From: Tropicimonas_B omnivorans
Lineage (GTDB): Bacteria > Pseudomonadota > Alphaproteobacteria > Rhodobacterales > Rhodobacteraceae
DNA length: 64,000 bases
Direction of reading: 5' to 3'
Assembly (NCBI RefSeq): GCF_031846565.1
Contig: NZ_JAVRHL010000003.1
Location: forward strand, 434,001 to 498,000
Shown piece after piece: positions 1 through 9,213 of this stretch. Both the position numbers and the translations under genes were made by a program. Below the pieces are notes generated by a model. It did not search any database. It saw only the letters and a program-made list of their open reading frames with translations, and was not told the DNA's origin. Numbering within the stretch: the stretch's first letter is position 1; the number at the start of each line of letters is the position of its first letter.

Positions 1-2171
1 TTGAAGATCCGAACGTCCGTCGTGCGGAAACGGATGGCGCGGCCCAGATGGCTGATGAGCATCACGTCGTCGTCTTCGGACGCGATGCGGGCATTCACCA
101 GCTCCACATCGTCGGGCAGCTTCATCGCGATCTTGCCGTTGCGCATGACGTTGGTGAAGTCGCTGAGCGCGTTGCGGCGGACATCGCCCCCCGTCGTCGC
201 GAAGACGATCTGGAGATCGCCCCAGTCCGCCTCGTCACGGTCGACCGGCATGATCGCGGCCACCGAGGTGCCCGGCGCCATGCCGTCGATCACGTTGCGG
301 ATGTCCCGGCCGCGGGCCGAGCGGCCGCCCTGCGGAAGGCGCCAGGTCTTCAGCTTGTAGACCATCCCGCCGGTGGAGAAGACGAGCAGCGGCGTATGGG
401 TGTTGGCGACGAAGAGCGTCGTGACGACATCGTCGTCCTTGGTGGACATCGCCGAGAGGCCCTTGCCGCCGCGCTTCTGGGAGCGGTACTCGGCGAGGGG
501 GGTGCGCTTGATGTAGCCGGACTGGGTCACGGTGACGACCATGTCCTCCCGCTCGATCAGGTCCTCGTCGTCCATGTCGCCGGACCAGTCGACGATCTCG
601 GTCCGCCGCGGCACGGCGAACTGCTCCCGCACCTCGCGCAGCTCGCTGGAGATGATCGACATGATCCGCTCGCGGGAGCCGAGGATCTCGAGGTAGTCCT
701 TGATCTTCGCGGCCAGCTCCTCGAGCTCGTCCGTCACTTCCTTGACGCCGATCTGGGTCAGCCGCTGGAGGCGCAGCTCGAGGATCGCGCGGGCCTGCGT
801 CTCGGAGAGGTTGTAGGTCCCGTCGTCGTTCATCGTGTGGGACGGATCGTCGATCAGGCGGATGTAATCGGCGATGTCGGCGGCCGGCCAGCGGCGGGTC
901 ATCAGCTTTTCGCGCGCCTCGGCGGCATCGGCGGAGGCGCGGATCGTGGCCACCACCTCGTCCACGTTCGAGACGGCGACGGCGAGACCGCACAGGATGT
1001 GGCTCCGCTCGCGCGCCTTGCGCAGCTCGAACGCCGTCCGGCGGGCGACGACATCCTCACGGAAGTCGACGAAGGCGGTCAGGAAGCCGCGCAGCGTGAG
1101 CTGTTCAGGACGGCCCCCGTTCAGCGCCAGCATGTTGCAGCCAAAAGAGGTCTGCATCGGAGTGAAGCGGAACAGCTGGTTCAGCACGACCTCGGCCGTC
1201 GCGTCCCGCTTCAGCTCGATGACGACGCGGACGCCCACGCGGTCGCTCTCATCCTGGATGCCGGAGATGCCTTCGAGCTTCTTGTCGCGGACGAGCTCGG
1301 CGATCTTCTCGATCATCGACGCCTTGTTCACCTGGTAGGGGATCTCGTCGAGGACGATGGCGTATCGGTCCTTGCGGATCTCCTCGACGCGGGTCCTGGC
1401 CCGCAGGATCACGGAGCCGCGGCCTTCGAGATAGGCTTTGCGCGCGCCGGAGCGGCCGAGCATGATCGCGCCGGTGGGGAAGTCCGGGCCGGGGATGTAC
1501 TCGATCAGCTGCTCCGAGGTGAGGTCCGGATCCTCGATCAGCGCCAGCGTCGCGTCCACCACCTCGCCGAGATTGTGCGGCGGAATGTTCGTCGCCATGC
1601 CGACGGCGATGCCGCCCGCGCCGTTGACGAGCATGTTCGGGAAGCGCGCCGGCAGGACGACCGGCTCCTTGTCCTTGCCGTCGTAATTGTCCTGGAAGTC
1701 GACCGTTTCCTTCTCGATATCCGCGAGAAGGGCCTGCGCCGGGCGGTCCATGCGGACCTCGGTGTAGCGCATGGCCGCGGCGCTGTCGCCGTCCATGGAG
1801 CCGAAGTTGCCCTGACCGTCCAGGAGCGGCAGGGACATCGAGAAGTCCTGCGCCATCCGCACCAGCGCGTCGTAGATCGCGCCGTCGCCGTGGGGGTGGT
1901 AGCGCCCCATCGTGTCGCCCACGGGGCGGGCGGACTTGCGGTAGGCCTTGTCGTGCGTGTTGCCGGTCTCGTGCATCGCGTAGAGGATGCGGCGGTGGAC
2001 CGGTTTGAGCCCGTCACGCAGATCCGGAATGGCCCGGCTGACGATGACGGACATCGCGTAGTCGAGATACGACGTGCGCATCTCGTCGGCGATGGAGATC
2101 GTCGGCCCGGAGGGACCCGGCGTCTGCGGGATTTCCTCTTCGGAATCAGGGGGTTCGGGCGTGTCGCTCAT
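1..2171 (-). CDS. gyrA: DNA gyrase subunit A (5' part, runs off the window)
   Basis: The A subunit of DNA gyrase breaks and rejoins DNA during negative supercoiling. About 723 codons are present; the 3' end lies beyond base 1. The start is the ATG at 2171-2169. After a short acidic tail come the winged-helix motifs (ADEMRTSYLDYAMSVIVSRA, GLKPVHRRIL) and the active-site tyrosine in AAAMRYTEVRM. The quinolone-resistance region reads HPHGDGAIYDALVRMAQ, so the position matching E. coli Ser83 is Gly while Asp87 is kept. The GyrA-box/beta-pinwheel part begins in the leftmost bases. ParC is the alternative, but the motif set and acidic N-terminus fit alphaproteobacterial GyrA better. Confidence 0.95.
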   Translation of the reverse strand, partial: MSDTPEPPDSEEEIPQTPGPSGPTISIADEMRTSYLDYAMSVIVSRAIPDLRDGLKPVHRRILYAMHETGNTHDKAYRKSARPVGDTMGRYHPHGDGAIYDALVRMAQDFSMSLPLLDGQGNFGSMDGDSAAAMRYTEVRMDRPAQALLADIEKETVDFQDNYDGKDKEPVVLPARFPNMLVNGAGGIAVGMATNIPPHNLGEVVDATLALIEDPDLTSEQLIEYIPGPDFPTGAIMLGRSGARKAYLEGRGSVILRARTRVEEIRKDRYAIVLDEIPYQVNKASMIEKIAELVRDKKLEGISGIQDESDRVGVRVVIELKRDATAEVVLNQLFRFTPMQTSFGCNMLALNGGRPEQLTLRGFLTAFVDFREDVVARRTAFELRKARERSHILCGLAVAVSNVDEVVATIRASADAAEAREKLMTRRWPAADIADYIRLIDDPSHTMNDDGTYNLSETQARAILELRLQRLTQIGVKEVTDELEELAAKIKDYLEILGSRERIMSIISSELREVREQFAVPRRTEIVDWSGDMDDEDLIEREDMVVTVTQSGYIKRTPLAEYRSQKRGGKGLSAMSTKDDDVVTTLFVANTHTPLLVFSTGGMVYKLKTWRLPQGGRSARGRDIRNVIDGMAPGTSVAAIMPVDRDEADWGDLQIVFATTGGDVRRNALSDFTNVMRNGKIAMKLPDDVELVNARIASEDDDVMLISHLGRAIRFRTTDVRIF

Positions 2172-2373
2172 CAGATTGCCTGTGCGCCGAGCGCTTCTCT
2201 AGATATTGTTGAGGCATTCTATCCCATACGCCATATCGAGTGCAACGTAATGCGGGCGTCGTAATTGGCAGCCGCCGCGGCCGTTGGATAACATGTTGTT
2301 TTCGTTGACCTGTTTCGGAGCTGTGGCAAGCTGCCAGCAGGGGCTCGCGATAGAGGGATGGGGAGGACACCTG

Positions 2374-2643
2374 ATGAACGCCAGCGATACCGAACTCATG
2401 CTCAGGGGATACGGACTGACGACGGCGGAGATGTTCTACCGGATGCCGGATTACCGGAACGTCCTGAACACCTTCATCTGGCAGGGCTATGACCTTGCGC
2501 CGGACCATCCGCGATTGCTCGCCTTCATCGATTTCTGGAAGGACGAGATCGAGGGGCCGCTGCACTCCGTGCGCTTCACCCACCGCAAGCAGGTCTCCCC
2601 CGGCGAATGGCGAAACGTCACCGGGGAATTCACGCTGCATTAG
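2374..2643 (+). CDS. usg: Usg family protein
   Basis: An 89-residue protein of the Usg-like family, known almost only from Alphaproteobacteria and without an established biochemical role. Family signatures visible are LRGYGLTTAEMFYRMPD, FIWQGYDLAPD and EIEGPLHSVRF. An upstream in-frame ATG at 2284 exists, but the ATG at 2374 is preferred: it has GGGAGG about 9 bases upstream, and the conserved block begins directly after it. It converges with tyrS, leaving 22 bases between the stops. Confidence 0.85.
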   Translation: MNASDTELMLRGYGLTTAEMFYRMPDYRNVLNTFIWQGYDLAPDHPRLLAFIDFWKDEIEGPLHSVRFTHRKQVSPGEWRNVTGEFTLH

Positions 2644-2665
2644 CGGCGGGCGGCCCGGCGTCCGG

Positions 2666-3922
2666 TCAGAGGGCGACCATCACTAGGGCGTGGCGCTTCC
2701 GGCCCGCGCTCAGCTTGACCGGATCGGCGAGGGCCGCCGCGTCCAGCATCAGGCCGGGATCGGTGAGGGGCTCGTCGTTCATCTTCGCTCCGCCCTCGGT
2801 GATCAGGCGCCGCGCATCCTTGCCGGACTTCGCGAGGCCGGAGCGCACGAAGAGCTGGGCGACGGAGATACCCTCGGACAGCTCGTCCTGCGCCAGCGCC
2901 AGCGTTGGCAGGTCGGCGCCAGCGCCGCCCTTCTCGAAGACCTCCCGCGCCGTCTCCTGCGCCGCGCGCGCCGCCTCGGCGCCGTGCAGGAGCGCCGTCA
3001 CCTCGTCCGCCAGGACGATCTTGGCATCGTTGATCTCCGAGCCGCCGAGCGCACCCAGCCGCTCGCATTCCTCGACCGGAAGATCGGTGTAGAGCTTGAG
3101 GAAGCGGCCGACATCGGCGTCGGTGGTGTTGCGCCAGAACTGCCAGAACTCGTAGGGGCTCAACATTTCAGAATTGAGCCAGGTCGCCCCGCCGGCGCTC
3201 TTTCCCATCTTCCGCCCGTCGGACGTCGTCAGGAGCGGCGTCGTCAGGCCGAAGATCTGCTGGTCCGCCACGCGGCGGGTGAGGTCGATCCCGTTGACGA
3301 TGTTGCCCCACTGGTCCGATCCGCCCATCTGCAGAACGCAGCCGTAGCGACGGTTCAGCTCGAGGAAATCGTAGGCCTGCAGGATCATGTAGTTGAATTC
3401 GAGGAAGGAGAGGGATTGCTCCCGGTCCAGCCGCGATTTCACGCTTTCGAAGGACAGCATCCGGTTGACGGAGAAGTACCGCCCGATATCGCGCAGGAAG
3501 TCGAGGTAGTTCAGCCCGTCCAGCCACTCCGCGTTGTCGAGCATGAGCGCGCCCGAGGGCGTGTCCGAGTAGTCGAGGTAGCGCGAGAAGACGGCGCCCA
3601 TGCCCTCGATGTTGGCCGCGATCTGATCGGGCCCGAGCAGGGGGCGCTCATCGCTGCGGAAGGAGGGATCGCCCACCTTCGTCGTGCCGCCGCCCATCAG
3701 CGTGATCGGCTTGTGCCCCGTCTTCTGCAGAAGACGCAGAAGCATGATGTTCAGAAGGTGCCCGACATGGAGCGACGCCGCCGTCGCGTCGTAGCCGATA
3801 TAGGCCGGGACCGGATCACCGGAGACCAGGCGGTCGTCCAGGGCCTGCAGGTCGGTGCAGTCCGCGAGGTAGCCGCGCTCGATCAGCGCGGTCAGAAAGT
3901 CGGATTTCGGGTGGTAGGTCAT
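2666..3922 (-). CDS. tyrS: Tyrosyl-tRNA synthetase
   Basis: Charges tRNA-Tyr with tyrosine in the cytoplasm. It is 418 residues, the normal length for a bacterial TyrRS of the short alphaproteobacterial type. The class I HIGH motif appears as HVGH in YIGYDATAASLHVGHLL (around residue 50), and the KMSKS motif as KMGKS in DGRKMGKSAGG (around residue 235). An S4-like RNA-binding domain forms the last 70 residues. The start at 3922 (MTYHPKSDF) matches family starts; a further in-frame ATG at 3937 would add five residues. anmK starts 63 bases away on the opposite strand, so the gap must hold both promoters. Confidence 0.97.
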   Translation of the reverse strand: MTYHPKSDFLTALIERGYLADCTDLQALDDRLVSGDPVPAYIGYDATAASLHVGHLLNIMLLRLLQKTGHKPITLMGGGTTKVGDPSFRSDERPLLGPDQIAANIEGMGAVFSRYLDYSDTPSGALMLDNAEWLDGLNYLDFLRDIGRYFSVNRMLSFESVKSRLDREQSLSFLEFNYMILQAYDFLELNRRYGCVLQMGGSDQWGNIVNGIDLTRRVADQQIFGLTTPLLTTSDGRKMGKSAGGATWLNSEMLSPYEFWQFWRNTTDADVGRFLKLYTDLPVEECERLGALGGSEINDAKIVLADEVTALLHGAEAARAAQETAREVFEKGGAGADLPTLALAQDELSEGISVAQLFVRSGLAKSGKDARRLITEGGAKMNDEPLTDPGLMLDAAALADPVKLSAGRKRHALVMVAL

Positions 3923-3985
3923 GGCGGCCCGGTCCATTGTCGTGTCCGCGCCTCCTTACCGGGGGCCAGCGGAGAGGGAAAGCCG

Positions 3986-5095
3986 ATGTCGAGGCACGGG
4001 GCCATGCGTGTGGCCGGAACCATGTCGGGGACTTCGCTCGATGGGGTCGACGCCGCCATCGTCGAGACCGACGGTCTGTCGATCACGGGCTTCGGCCCGA
4101 GCGCATATCGGCCCTATTCGCCGCAGGAGCGCGACACGCTGCGCGCCGCGCTCGGCCGCTGGCCCGGCGAGGAGGGCGTGGAGGCAGCGGCCGAGATCGT
4201 CGAGACCGCCCATGCGGAAGTGCTCTCGGGCCTCGGACCGTTCGACGCCGTGGGCTTCCACGGCCAGACCCTGGCGCACGATCCGGGCGGCCGGGGGACG
4301 CACCAGGCAGGGGACGGCAACGTCCTTGCCGAGGTCCTGCCGCAGCGCGTCCCGGTGGTCTGGGATTTCCGCAGCAACGACGTGCAGCTGGGCGGGCAGG
4401 GCGCGCCGCTCGCCCCCGCCTTTCACCACGCGCTCGCGGTCCATGTCGGCGCGGAAGAGCCGGTGGCGTTCCTCAATCTCGGCGGCGTCGGAAACCTCAC
4501 CTGGATCGATCCCCGCATCGGCGCGGTGGAGGAGCCGGGCGCTGTCCTCGCCTTCGACACCGGACCCGCAAACGCGCCGGTGGACGATCTGATGCGCAAC
4601 CGCCTCGGCCGACCGTTCGACGAGGGGGGCGCGCTCGCCACCCGCGGGGAGCCCGACGAGGCGATCCTGTCCGACTTCCTCAGCCACCCCTATTTCTTCC
4701 GGATGCCGCCCAAATCGCTCGACCGGAACGATTTCCCCGGCCTTGTCCGCGCGGTGGAGAGGCTCTCGGACGCCGATGCCGCCGCCACCCTCACCGCCGC
4801 CGCCGCGCTTGCGGTCCTGCGCGGGGCGGAGCATTTCCCGGCTCCCGTCACGCGCCTTCTCGTCACCGGCGGGGGGCGGTTGAACCCGGCCCTGATGGAG
4901 ATGATCGCCGGCGGTCTCGAAGACGTCCGGGTCGAGGCGGTCGAGGCGGCCGGGCTGGATGGGGACATGCTGGAGGCACAGGCGTTCGGCCATCTCGCCG
5001 TCCGTGTCCTGCGCGGTCTGCCGACGAGTTTTCCCGGCACCACCGGCGTGCGCGCCGCGGTGGGCGGGGGACAGGTGGCTCGGCCGGCGGGGTGA
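3986..5095 (+). CDS. anmK: Anhydro-N-acetylmuramic acid kinase
   Basis: Phosphorylates and hydrolyses 1,6-anhydro-MurNAc to MurNAc-6-phosphate in peptidoglycan recycling. It is 369 residues. Family motifs in order: GTMSGTSLDGVDAA near the N-terminus (ATP-binding loop), GFHGQTLAHDP, WDFRSNDVQLGGQGAPLAP, NLGGVGNLTWI and FDTGPANAPVDD. The ATG at 3986 has GGAGAGGG upstream; the frame stays open for a long way upstream of it, but that part is antisense to tyrS. It faces tyrS divergently. Confidence 0.95.
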   Translation: MSRHGAMRVAGTMSGTSLDGVDAAIVETDGLSITGFGPSAYRPYSPQERDTLRAALGRWPGEEGVEAAAEIVETAHAEVLSGLGPFDAVGFHGQTLAHDPGGRGTHQAGDGNVLAEVLPQRVPVVWDFRSNDVQLGGQGAPLAPAFHHALAVHVGAEEPVAFLNLGGVGNLTWIDPRIGAVEEPGAVLAFDTGPANAPVDDLMRNRLGRPFDEGGALATRGEPDEAILSDFLSHPYFFRMPPKSLDRNDFPGLVRAVERLSDADAAATLTAAAALAVLRGAEHFPAPVTRLLVTGGGRLNPALMEMIAGGLEDVRVEAVEAAGLDGDMLEAQAFGHLAVRVLRGLPTSFPGTTGVRAAVGGGQVARPAG

Positions 5096-5110
5096 GCCCG
5101 GCCGCCGCCG

Positions 5111-5542
5111 TCAGCCGAGCGGAATGTCGAAGCCCTCGGGGGCCATCTCGAACCCCTCGAAGCGGAAGCCCGGCGAGACGGTACAGCCGACCAGCGTCCA
5201 TGCTCCCGAGCTCCGGGCCGCCTGCCACCAGCCACTTGGCACGATGATCTGCGGGCGCTGTCCGGCGACGAGATCCGGGCCCAGCGTCATGGGCGTCGCC
5301 GGTCCCTCATCCGTCCGTGACAGCGCCAGGACGAGCGGATCGCCGGCGTAGAAATGCCAGATCTCGTCGGCATCGACGCGGTGCCACCGGCTCACTTCTC
5401 CCGCGGCGAGAAGGTAGTAGATCGCCGTACCGGACGGCCGTTCTCCCGCGGCGCCCCACGACACCCAGCTCTGCCGGTAATGGCCGCCCTCGGGATGCGG
5501 CTCGAGGGACAGCCCCGCGATGATCTCCTCGGCTGTCTGCAT
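5111..5542 (-). CDS. Cupin superfamily protein (DUF985/cupin_5)
   Basis: A 143-residue cytoplasmic protein of the cupin_5 (DUF985) family; no enzyme activity is established for the family. Visible signatures are LEPHPEGGHYRQSW at the N-terminus, GTAIYYLL, WHRVDADEIWHFYAGDPL (the His/Glu cluster of the first cupin motif), VPSGWWQAA and GCTVSPGFRFEGFE near the C-terminus. The length is typical. It converges with anmK and leaves about 15 bases between the stops. Confidence 0.85.
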   Translation of the reverse strand: MQTAEEIIAGLSLEPHPEGGHYRQSWVSWGAAGERPSGTAIYYLLAAGEVSRWHRVDADEIWHFYAGDPLVLALSRTDEGPATPMTLGPDLVAGQRPQIIVPSGWWQAARSSGAWTLVGCTVSPGFRFEGFEMAPEGFDIPLG

Positions 5543-5642
5543 CTCTCATCCTCGTTCCCGTTTGATTTCCGTCACGTAGTTGGAACCTTCGCTCCACCGA
5601 GCCTGTTGGTAGCGCAATTGAACGAACAAAGGGAGCATCCCA

Positions 5643-6125
5643 ATGAAACTGATGATCGCATCCGCACTCGCCCTCACCGTGGCAGCCCCGGCAGCCTTTG
5701 CCCAGGACGCCGCGGAGCCGATGGCCGACGACACCATGGCGGCCGAGACGACCGCCGTGACCGCCGGTGACATGGACTACGCGAACCTGATCCGTACCCG
5801 GGACATCACCGGTGGCGACATCTATTCGCTGAACGACGGCATGGGCGACAACGAGTGGACGTCCGACACGATGTATGACGGCGTCGGCGACAACTGGAAC
5901 GACATCGGCGAGATCGAGGACGTCGTTCTCGACACGAGCGGTCAGATGGTCGGCATCGTGGCCGAAATCGGCGGCTTCCTAGACATCGGTGACAAGCACG
6001 TCTTCATCCCCGTCGACAACGTGCGCCTCGTTCCCGTGGATGATGCCGAGTACGCCTACGTGACGCAGTACTCCGAAGAGCAGCTCGAAGAGCTCGAAGG
6101 TGTCGACGAAGGCTGGTGGAACTGA
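5643..6125 (+). CDS. Exported PRC-barrel domain protein
   Basis: A 160-residue exported protein. The N-terminus is a clear Sec signal peptide ending AAPAAFAQ-DA, so the mature protein is probably periplasmic. An acidic stretch follows, then a PRC-barrel-like segment: IGEIEDVVLDTSGQMVGIVAEIGG, GDKHVFIPVDNVRLVP. The mature part is very acidic and ends in DEGWWN. PRC-barrel exoproteins are common in Rhodobacterales, but their roles are mostly unknown. AAAGGGAGCAT lies just before the ATG, and a strong terminator follows 35 bases after the stop. Confidence 0.8.
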   Translation: MKLMIASALALTVAAPAAFAQDAAEPMADDTMAAETTAVTAGDMDYANLIRTRDITGGDIYSLNDGMGDNEWTSDTMYDGVGDNWNDIGEIEDVVLDTSGQMVGIVAEIGGFLDIGDKHVFIPVDNVRLVPVDDAEYAYVTQYSEEQLEELEGVDEGWWN

Positions 6126-6160
6126 TCAGGCCCCAAGCTTGAGACCTGACAAATGAAGAA

Positions 6161-6190
6161 GGGCCCGCCGATCCGGTGGGCCCTTTTTTC
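6161..6190 (+). terminator. Rho-independent terminator of the PRC-barrel gene
   Basis: A 9-bp stem (GGGCCCGCC / GGTGGGCCC, one G-U pair) with a 5-base loop is followed by six T residues. It lies downstream of the PRC-barrel gene and before the convergent eno gene. Confidence 0.88.
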
Positions 6191-6259
6191 GTGCGCGATG
6201 CGAGCTTCGGCGCGACTGGCCTAAGCGGAGCCGCAATCGCCCCGCCCGGCCCGCCGTCT

Positions 6260-7537
6260 TCAGTCGCGGAGAATCGAGCGGCCGGCGTAGACGGCGCTTT
6301 CTCCCAGCATCTCCTCGATCCGGATCAGCTGGTTGTACTTCGCCAGCCGGTCGGAGCGCGACAGGGACCCGGTCTTGATCTGCCCGCAATTGGTGGCGAC
6401 GGCGAGATCGGCGATGGTCGTGTCCTCGGTCTCGCCGGAGCGGTGGGACATCACACAGGTCATCCGCGCACGGTGGGCCATGTCCACGGCGGCGAGCGTC
6501 TCCGTCAGCGTGCCGATCTGGTTGACCTTGACCAGAAGCGAGTTGCCGGCGCCGCGGGCGATGCCTTCGGCCAGGCGCTCGGGATTGGTGACGAAGAGGT
6601 CGTCGCCGACCAGCTGGACCTTGTCGCCGAGCGCCTGGGTCAGCGCCTTCCAGCCATCCCAGTCATCCTCGGAGCAGCCGTCCTCGATGGAGATGATCGG
6701 GTAATCGCGCACCAGTGCCTCGAGATAGGCGACGTTCTCGTCCGCCGAGAGAACCTTGTCCTCGCCCGAGAAGGCATAGCGTCCGTCCTTGAAATATTCC
6801 GTCGCGGCGCAGTCGAGGGCGAGATAGATGTCCTCTCCGGGCGTGTATCCGGCCTTCTCGATCGAGCGCAGGATCACGTCCAGGGCTTCGCGGGTGGAAG
6901 ACAGGTCCGGCGCGAAGCCGCCCTCGTCGCCGATCCCGGTGGACAGGCCCTGCGCGCCCAGCTCCTTCTTCAGGGTGTGGAACACCTCCGACCCCATGCG
7001 GACCGCCTCGGCGATGGAGGTGGCCGAGACCGGCATGATCATGAATTCCTGGATGTCGATCGGGTTGTCCGCGTGTTCGCCGCCGTTGATGATGTTCATC
7101 ATGGGAACGGGCAGGGTGCGCGCCGAGGTGCCGCCGACATAGCGGAAGAGCGGCTGCCCGGTATAGTCCGCCGCCGCCCGCGCCACGGCGAGGGAGACGC
7201 CGAGGATCGCGTTGGCGCCGAGACGGCCCTTGTTGTCCGTTCCGTCCATTTCGATCATCGCGGTGTCGATCGCGACCTGCTCGATCGCCTCGAAGCCGAC
7301 GAGTGCTTCCGCGATCTCGCCGTTCACCGAGGCCACCGCATCGAGGACGCCCTTGCCCTTGTAGCGGGCGGCATCGCCATCCCGGCGCTCGACGGCTTCG
7401 TAGGCACCGGTGGATGCGCCGGACGGCACGGCGGCCCGGCCCAGCGTTCCGTCCTCCAGCGTCACGTCGACCTCGACCGTGGGGTTCCCCCGGCTGTCGA
7501 GGATCTCGCGGGCGTGGATGTCGATGATGGTGCTCAT
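6260..7537 (-). CDS. eno: Enolase
   Basis: Converts 2-phosphoglycerate to phosphoenolpyruvate; also a degradosome partner in many bacteria. It is 425 residues, the normal length. Signatures: AREILDSRGNPTVEVDV at the N-terminus, SGASTGAYEAVE (catalytic loop), NIINGGEHADN, LALDCAATE, the metal ligand in SIEDGCSEDDWDGW, LVGDDLFVTN, KVNQIGTLTET (catalytic Lys) and SHRSGETEDT near the C-terminus. The start at 7537 gives the standard MSTIIDIHAREI; an in-frame ATG at 7558 adds seven unconserved residues. Confidence 0.97.
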   Translation of the reverse strand: MSTIIDIHAREILDSRGNPTVEVDVTLEDGTLGRAAVPSGASTGAYEAVERRDGDAARYKGKGVLDAVASVNGEIAEALVGFEAIEQVAIDTAMIEMDGTDNKGRLGANAILGVSLAVARAAADYTGQPLFRYVGGTSARTLPVPMMNIINGGEHADNPIDIQEFMIMPVSATSIAEAVRMGSEVFHTLKKELGAQGLSTGIGDEGGFAPDLSSTREALDVILRSIEKAGYTPGEDIYLALDCAATEYFKDGRYAFSGEDKVLSADENVAYLEALVRDYPIISIEDGCSEDDWDGWKALTQALGDKVQLVGDDLFVTNPERLAEGIARGAGNSLLVKVNQIGTLTETLAAVDMAHRARMTCVMSHRSGETEDTTIADLAVATNCGQIKTGSLSRSDRLAKYNQLIRIEEMLGESAVYAGRSILRD

Positions 7538-7576
7538 GGTGTCGGCTCCCGGGGGCAACTTTTCGTTATCCGATGA

Positions 7577-8488
7577 TTAGCGGCGGCGGCGTGGCGGCGA
7601 AAGGGGGCTTTCTCCGCCGGGCGGGCGCACCGCTTTCAGCCGTTCCCGCGCCAGGGTGTAGAGGCCGGAGGCGATGATGATCGCGGCGCCGAGAAGCGTC
7701 CAGACATCCGGCCGCTCACCGAAGACCGCCGCGCCGACGATGAGCGCGAAGAGCAGACGTGCGTAGCGGAACGGTGCGATGAAGGCGATGTCCCCGATGC
7801 GGGACGCTCCGACGAGGGCGTAGTAGCCGCTCGTGCCGAACAGAAGCGCCGCCGCGAGCCGAAGGGCATCGCCGCCGTCCATCGGCTCCCAGACACCGCC
7901 GGACAGCGCGATGAGAAAGAGACCCGCCGGCATCGCGGCGCCGAAGCCGTAGCTCGACAGGACGAGAGACGGCACCCCCGGCGGTACCCGGCGCGTGGCG
8001 ATGTCCCGCGCGGCGAGGGCGAACACCGCCACCACGGCGAGCAGCGAGACAGGCTCGAACCCGGCCGCGCCGGGGCGCACGATCATCAGAACGCCCGCGA
8101 GGCCGACCGTGATCGCCGTCCACCGCCGCCAGCCGACATCCGCGCCGAGCACGAGGGCCGCCCCGAGCGTCACGACGAGAGGCACCGCCTGCAGGATCGC
8201 CGAGGCGACGGAGAGGTCCGACAGGGTGATGGCGGAGATGAACGACAGCGCCGCCACCGCCTCGGCGACATTCCGGACGATGACCGCGGGATGCAGGAAG
8301 TGGCGCGAGAAAACCGAGGCGCCCGACGCCTTTGCCGCCGCCCCGAAGACGCACATGCCGCAGAAGCCGAGGATGACGAGGATCTGTCCCGTCGGCAGGT
8401 AGCCCGACGCGGCCTTGATGAACATGTCCTCCATGGCGAAGCCCGCCATGGCGGCGATCATCAGCAGCATTCCCCTGATATTGTCCAT
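7577..8488 (-). CDS. EamA/DMT-family membrane transporter
   Basis: A 303-residue inner-membrane protein with about ten hydrophobic segments arranged as two five-helix EamA repeats, typical of drug/metabolite transporters that export amino acids, metabolites or amphipathic compounds. Examples are GMLLMIAAMAGFAMEDMFIK in helix 1 and LLGAAIIIASGLYTL in helix 10. The ATG at 8488 has GGAG 9 bases upstream. The C-terminus is a short Arg/Pro-rich tail. It lies 39 bases downstream of eno on the same strand, but its substrate cannot be read from the sequence. Confidence 0.85.
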   Translation of the reverse strand: MDNIRGMLLMIAAMAGFAMEDMFIKAASGYLPTGQILVILGFCGMCVFGAAAKASGASVFSRHFLHPAVIVRNVAEAVAALSFISAITLSDLSVASAILQAVPLVVTLGAALVLGADVGWRRWTAITVGLAGVLMIVRPGAAGFEPVSLLAVVAVFALAARDIATRRVPPGVPSLVLSSYGFGAAMPAGLFLIALSGGVWEPMDGGDALRLAAALLFGTSGYYALVGASRIGDIAFIAPFRYARLLFALIVGAAVFGERPDVWTLLGAAIIIASGLYTLARERLKAVRPPGGESPLSPPRRRR

Positions 8489-8576
8489 CGATCCGGCTCC
8501 TTCTTGCGGTCCCCCCCGTGGCGGGTCCGGCCCGGAGGTGCAAGGGGAAGCGGGCGGGGCGAGGGGCCGCGAAGTG

Positions 8577-9014
8577 CTAGCCTTTGTCGATTCGCGTGCC
8601 GTAGAGCTTGAGGCGGTGCCCTTCGAGCCGATATCCGAGGCGCTTCGCGATCTTTTCCTGGAGGGCTTCGATTTCGGGATCGACGAATTCGATCACCTCG
8701 CCCGTGGCGAGGTCGATGAGGTGGTCGTGATGGTCCCGCTCGGCATCCTCGTAACGCGCGCGTCCGTCGCCGAGCTCGACACGCTCAAGGATGCCGACCT
8801 CCTCGAAGAGCTTCACGGTACGATAGACGGTGGCGAGCGAAATCTTCGGATCGCGCCGTGTGGCCCGGGCGTGCAGCTCCTCCACGTCGGGATGGTCCGA
8901 GGCCGTGCTCAGGATCTCGGCGATGACGCGACGCGGACCGGTCAGCCGCAGGCCGCTTGCCCCGATCCGCTGAAAGATGCTGCCCGCCATCGGTCTCCCG
9001 CCCGGCTCGTCCAT
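8577..9014 (-). CDS. fur: Fur family regulator (Fur/Mur type)
   Basis: A 145-residue metal-responsive repressor. The winged-helix motif is DPKISLATVYRTVKLFEEVGI (recognition helix ATVYRTVK), followed by the metal-binding histidines in ERDHHDHLIDLATGEVIEFVDPEIE. It contains no cysteine, so the structural CxxC zinc site of enterobacterial Fur is absent. That and the overall sequence fit the alphaproteobacterial Fur/Mur branch, which often senses manganese as well as iron. Irr lacks this exact HHDHLI signature, and Zur normally keeps cysteines. The N-terminus could start at the second Met (MAGSIFQR) instead. Confidence 0.85.
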   Translation of the reverse strand: MDEPGGRPMAGSIFQRIGASGLRLTGPRRVIAEILSTASDHPDVEELHARATRRDPKISLATVYRTVKLFEEVGILERVELGDGRARYEDAERDHHDHLIDLATGEVIEFVDPEIEALQEKIAKRLGYRLEGHRLKLYGTRIDKG

Positions 9015-9149
9015 TCGTGAGGCCGAGGGACTACAGGATCGGGCGGTCAGGGGGAAGGCGTGGGGCCGGGGGAAAGACCGGGGCGTTTGCCCGGAGGAGA
9101 GGGGCCGGCGTGCCTTGAAGCCCCCTCGGATCGGGGCCCTCTACAAGCG

Positions 9150-9178
9150 AAAAGGGCCGCCCCTTCCGGGACGGCCCA
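9150..9178 (-). terminator. Rho-independent terminator of tig
   Basis: Read on the minus strand, a 10-bp stem (GGGCCGTCCC / GGGGCGGCCC) with a GGAA loop is followed by TTTT. It lies 36 bases after the trigger factor stop. Confidence 0.85.
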
Positions 9179-9213
9179 TTCCTGATCTCGCACCGGGGCG
9201 GACCCCGTGGGCA

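Noticed and set aside
48..2264. 738-codon open frame on the plus strand
   Set aside because: It is antisense to gyrA, whose protein is unmistakable; the frame is open only because of GC-rich codon bias.
2690..3985. Long N-terminal extension of AnmK
   Set aside because: The frame is open through the tyrS region, but that part is the complement of tyrS; the kinase begins at 3986 with its own Shine-Dalgarno sequence.
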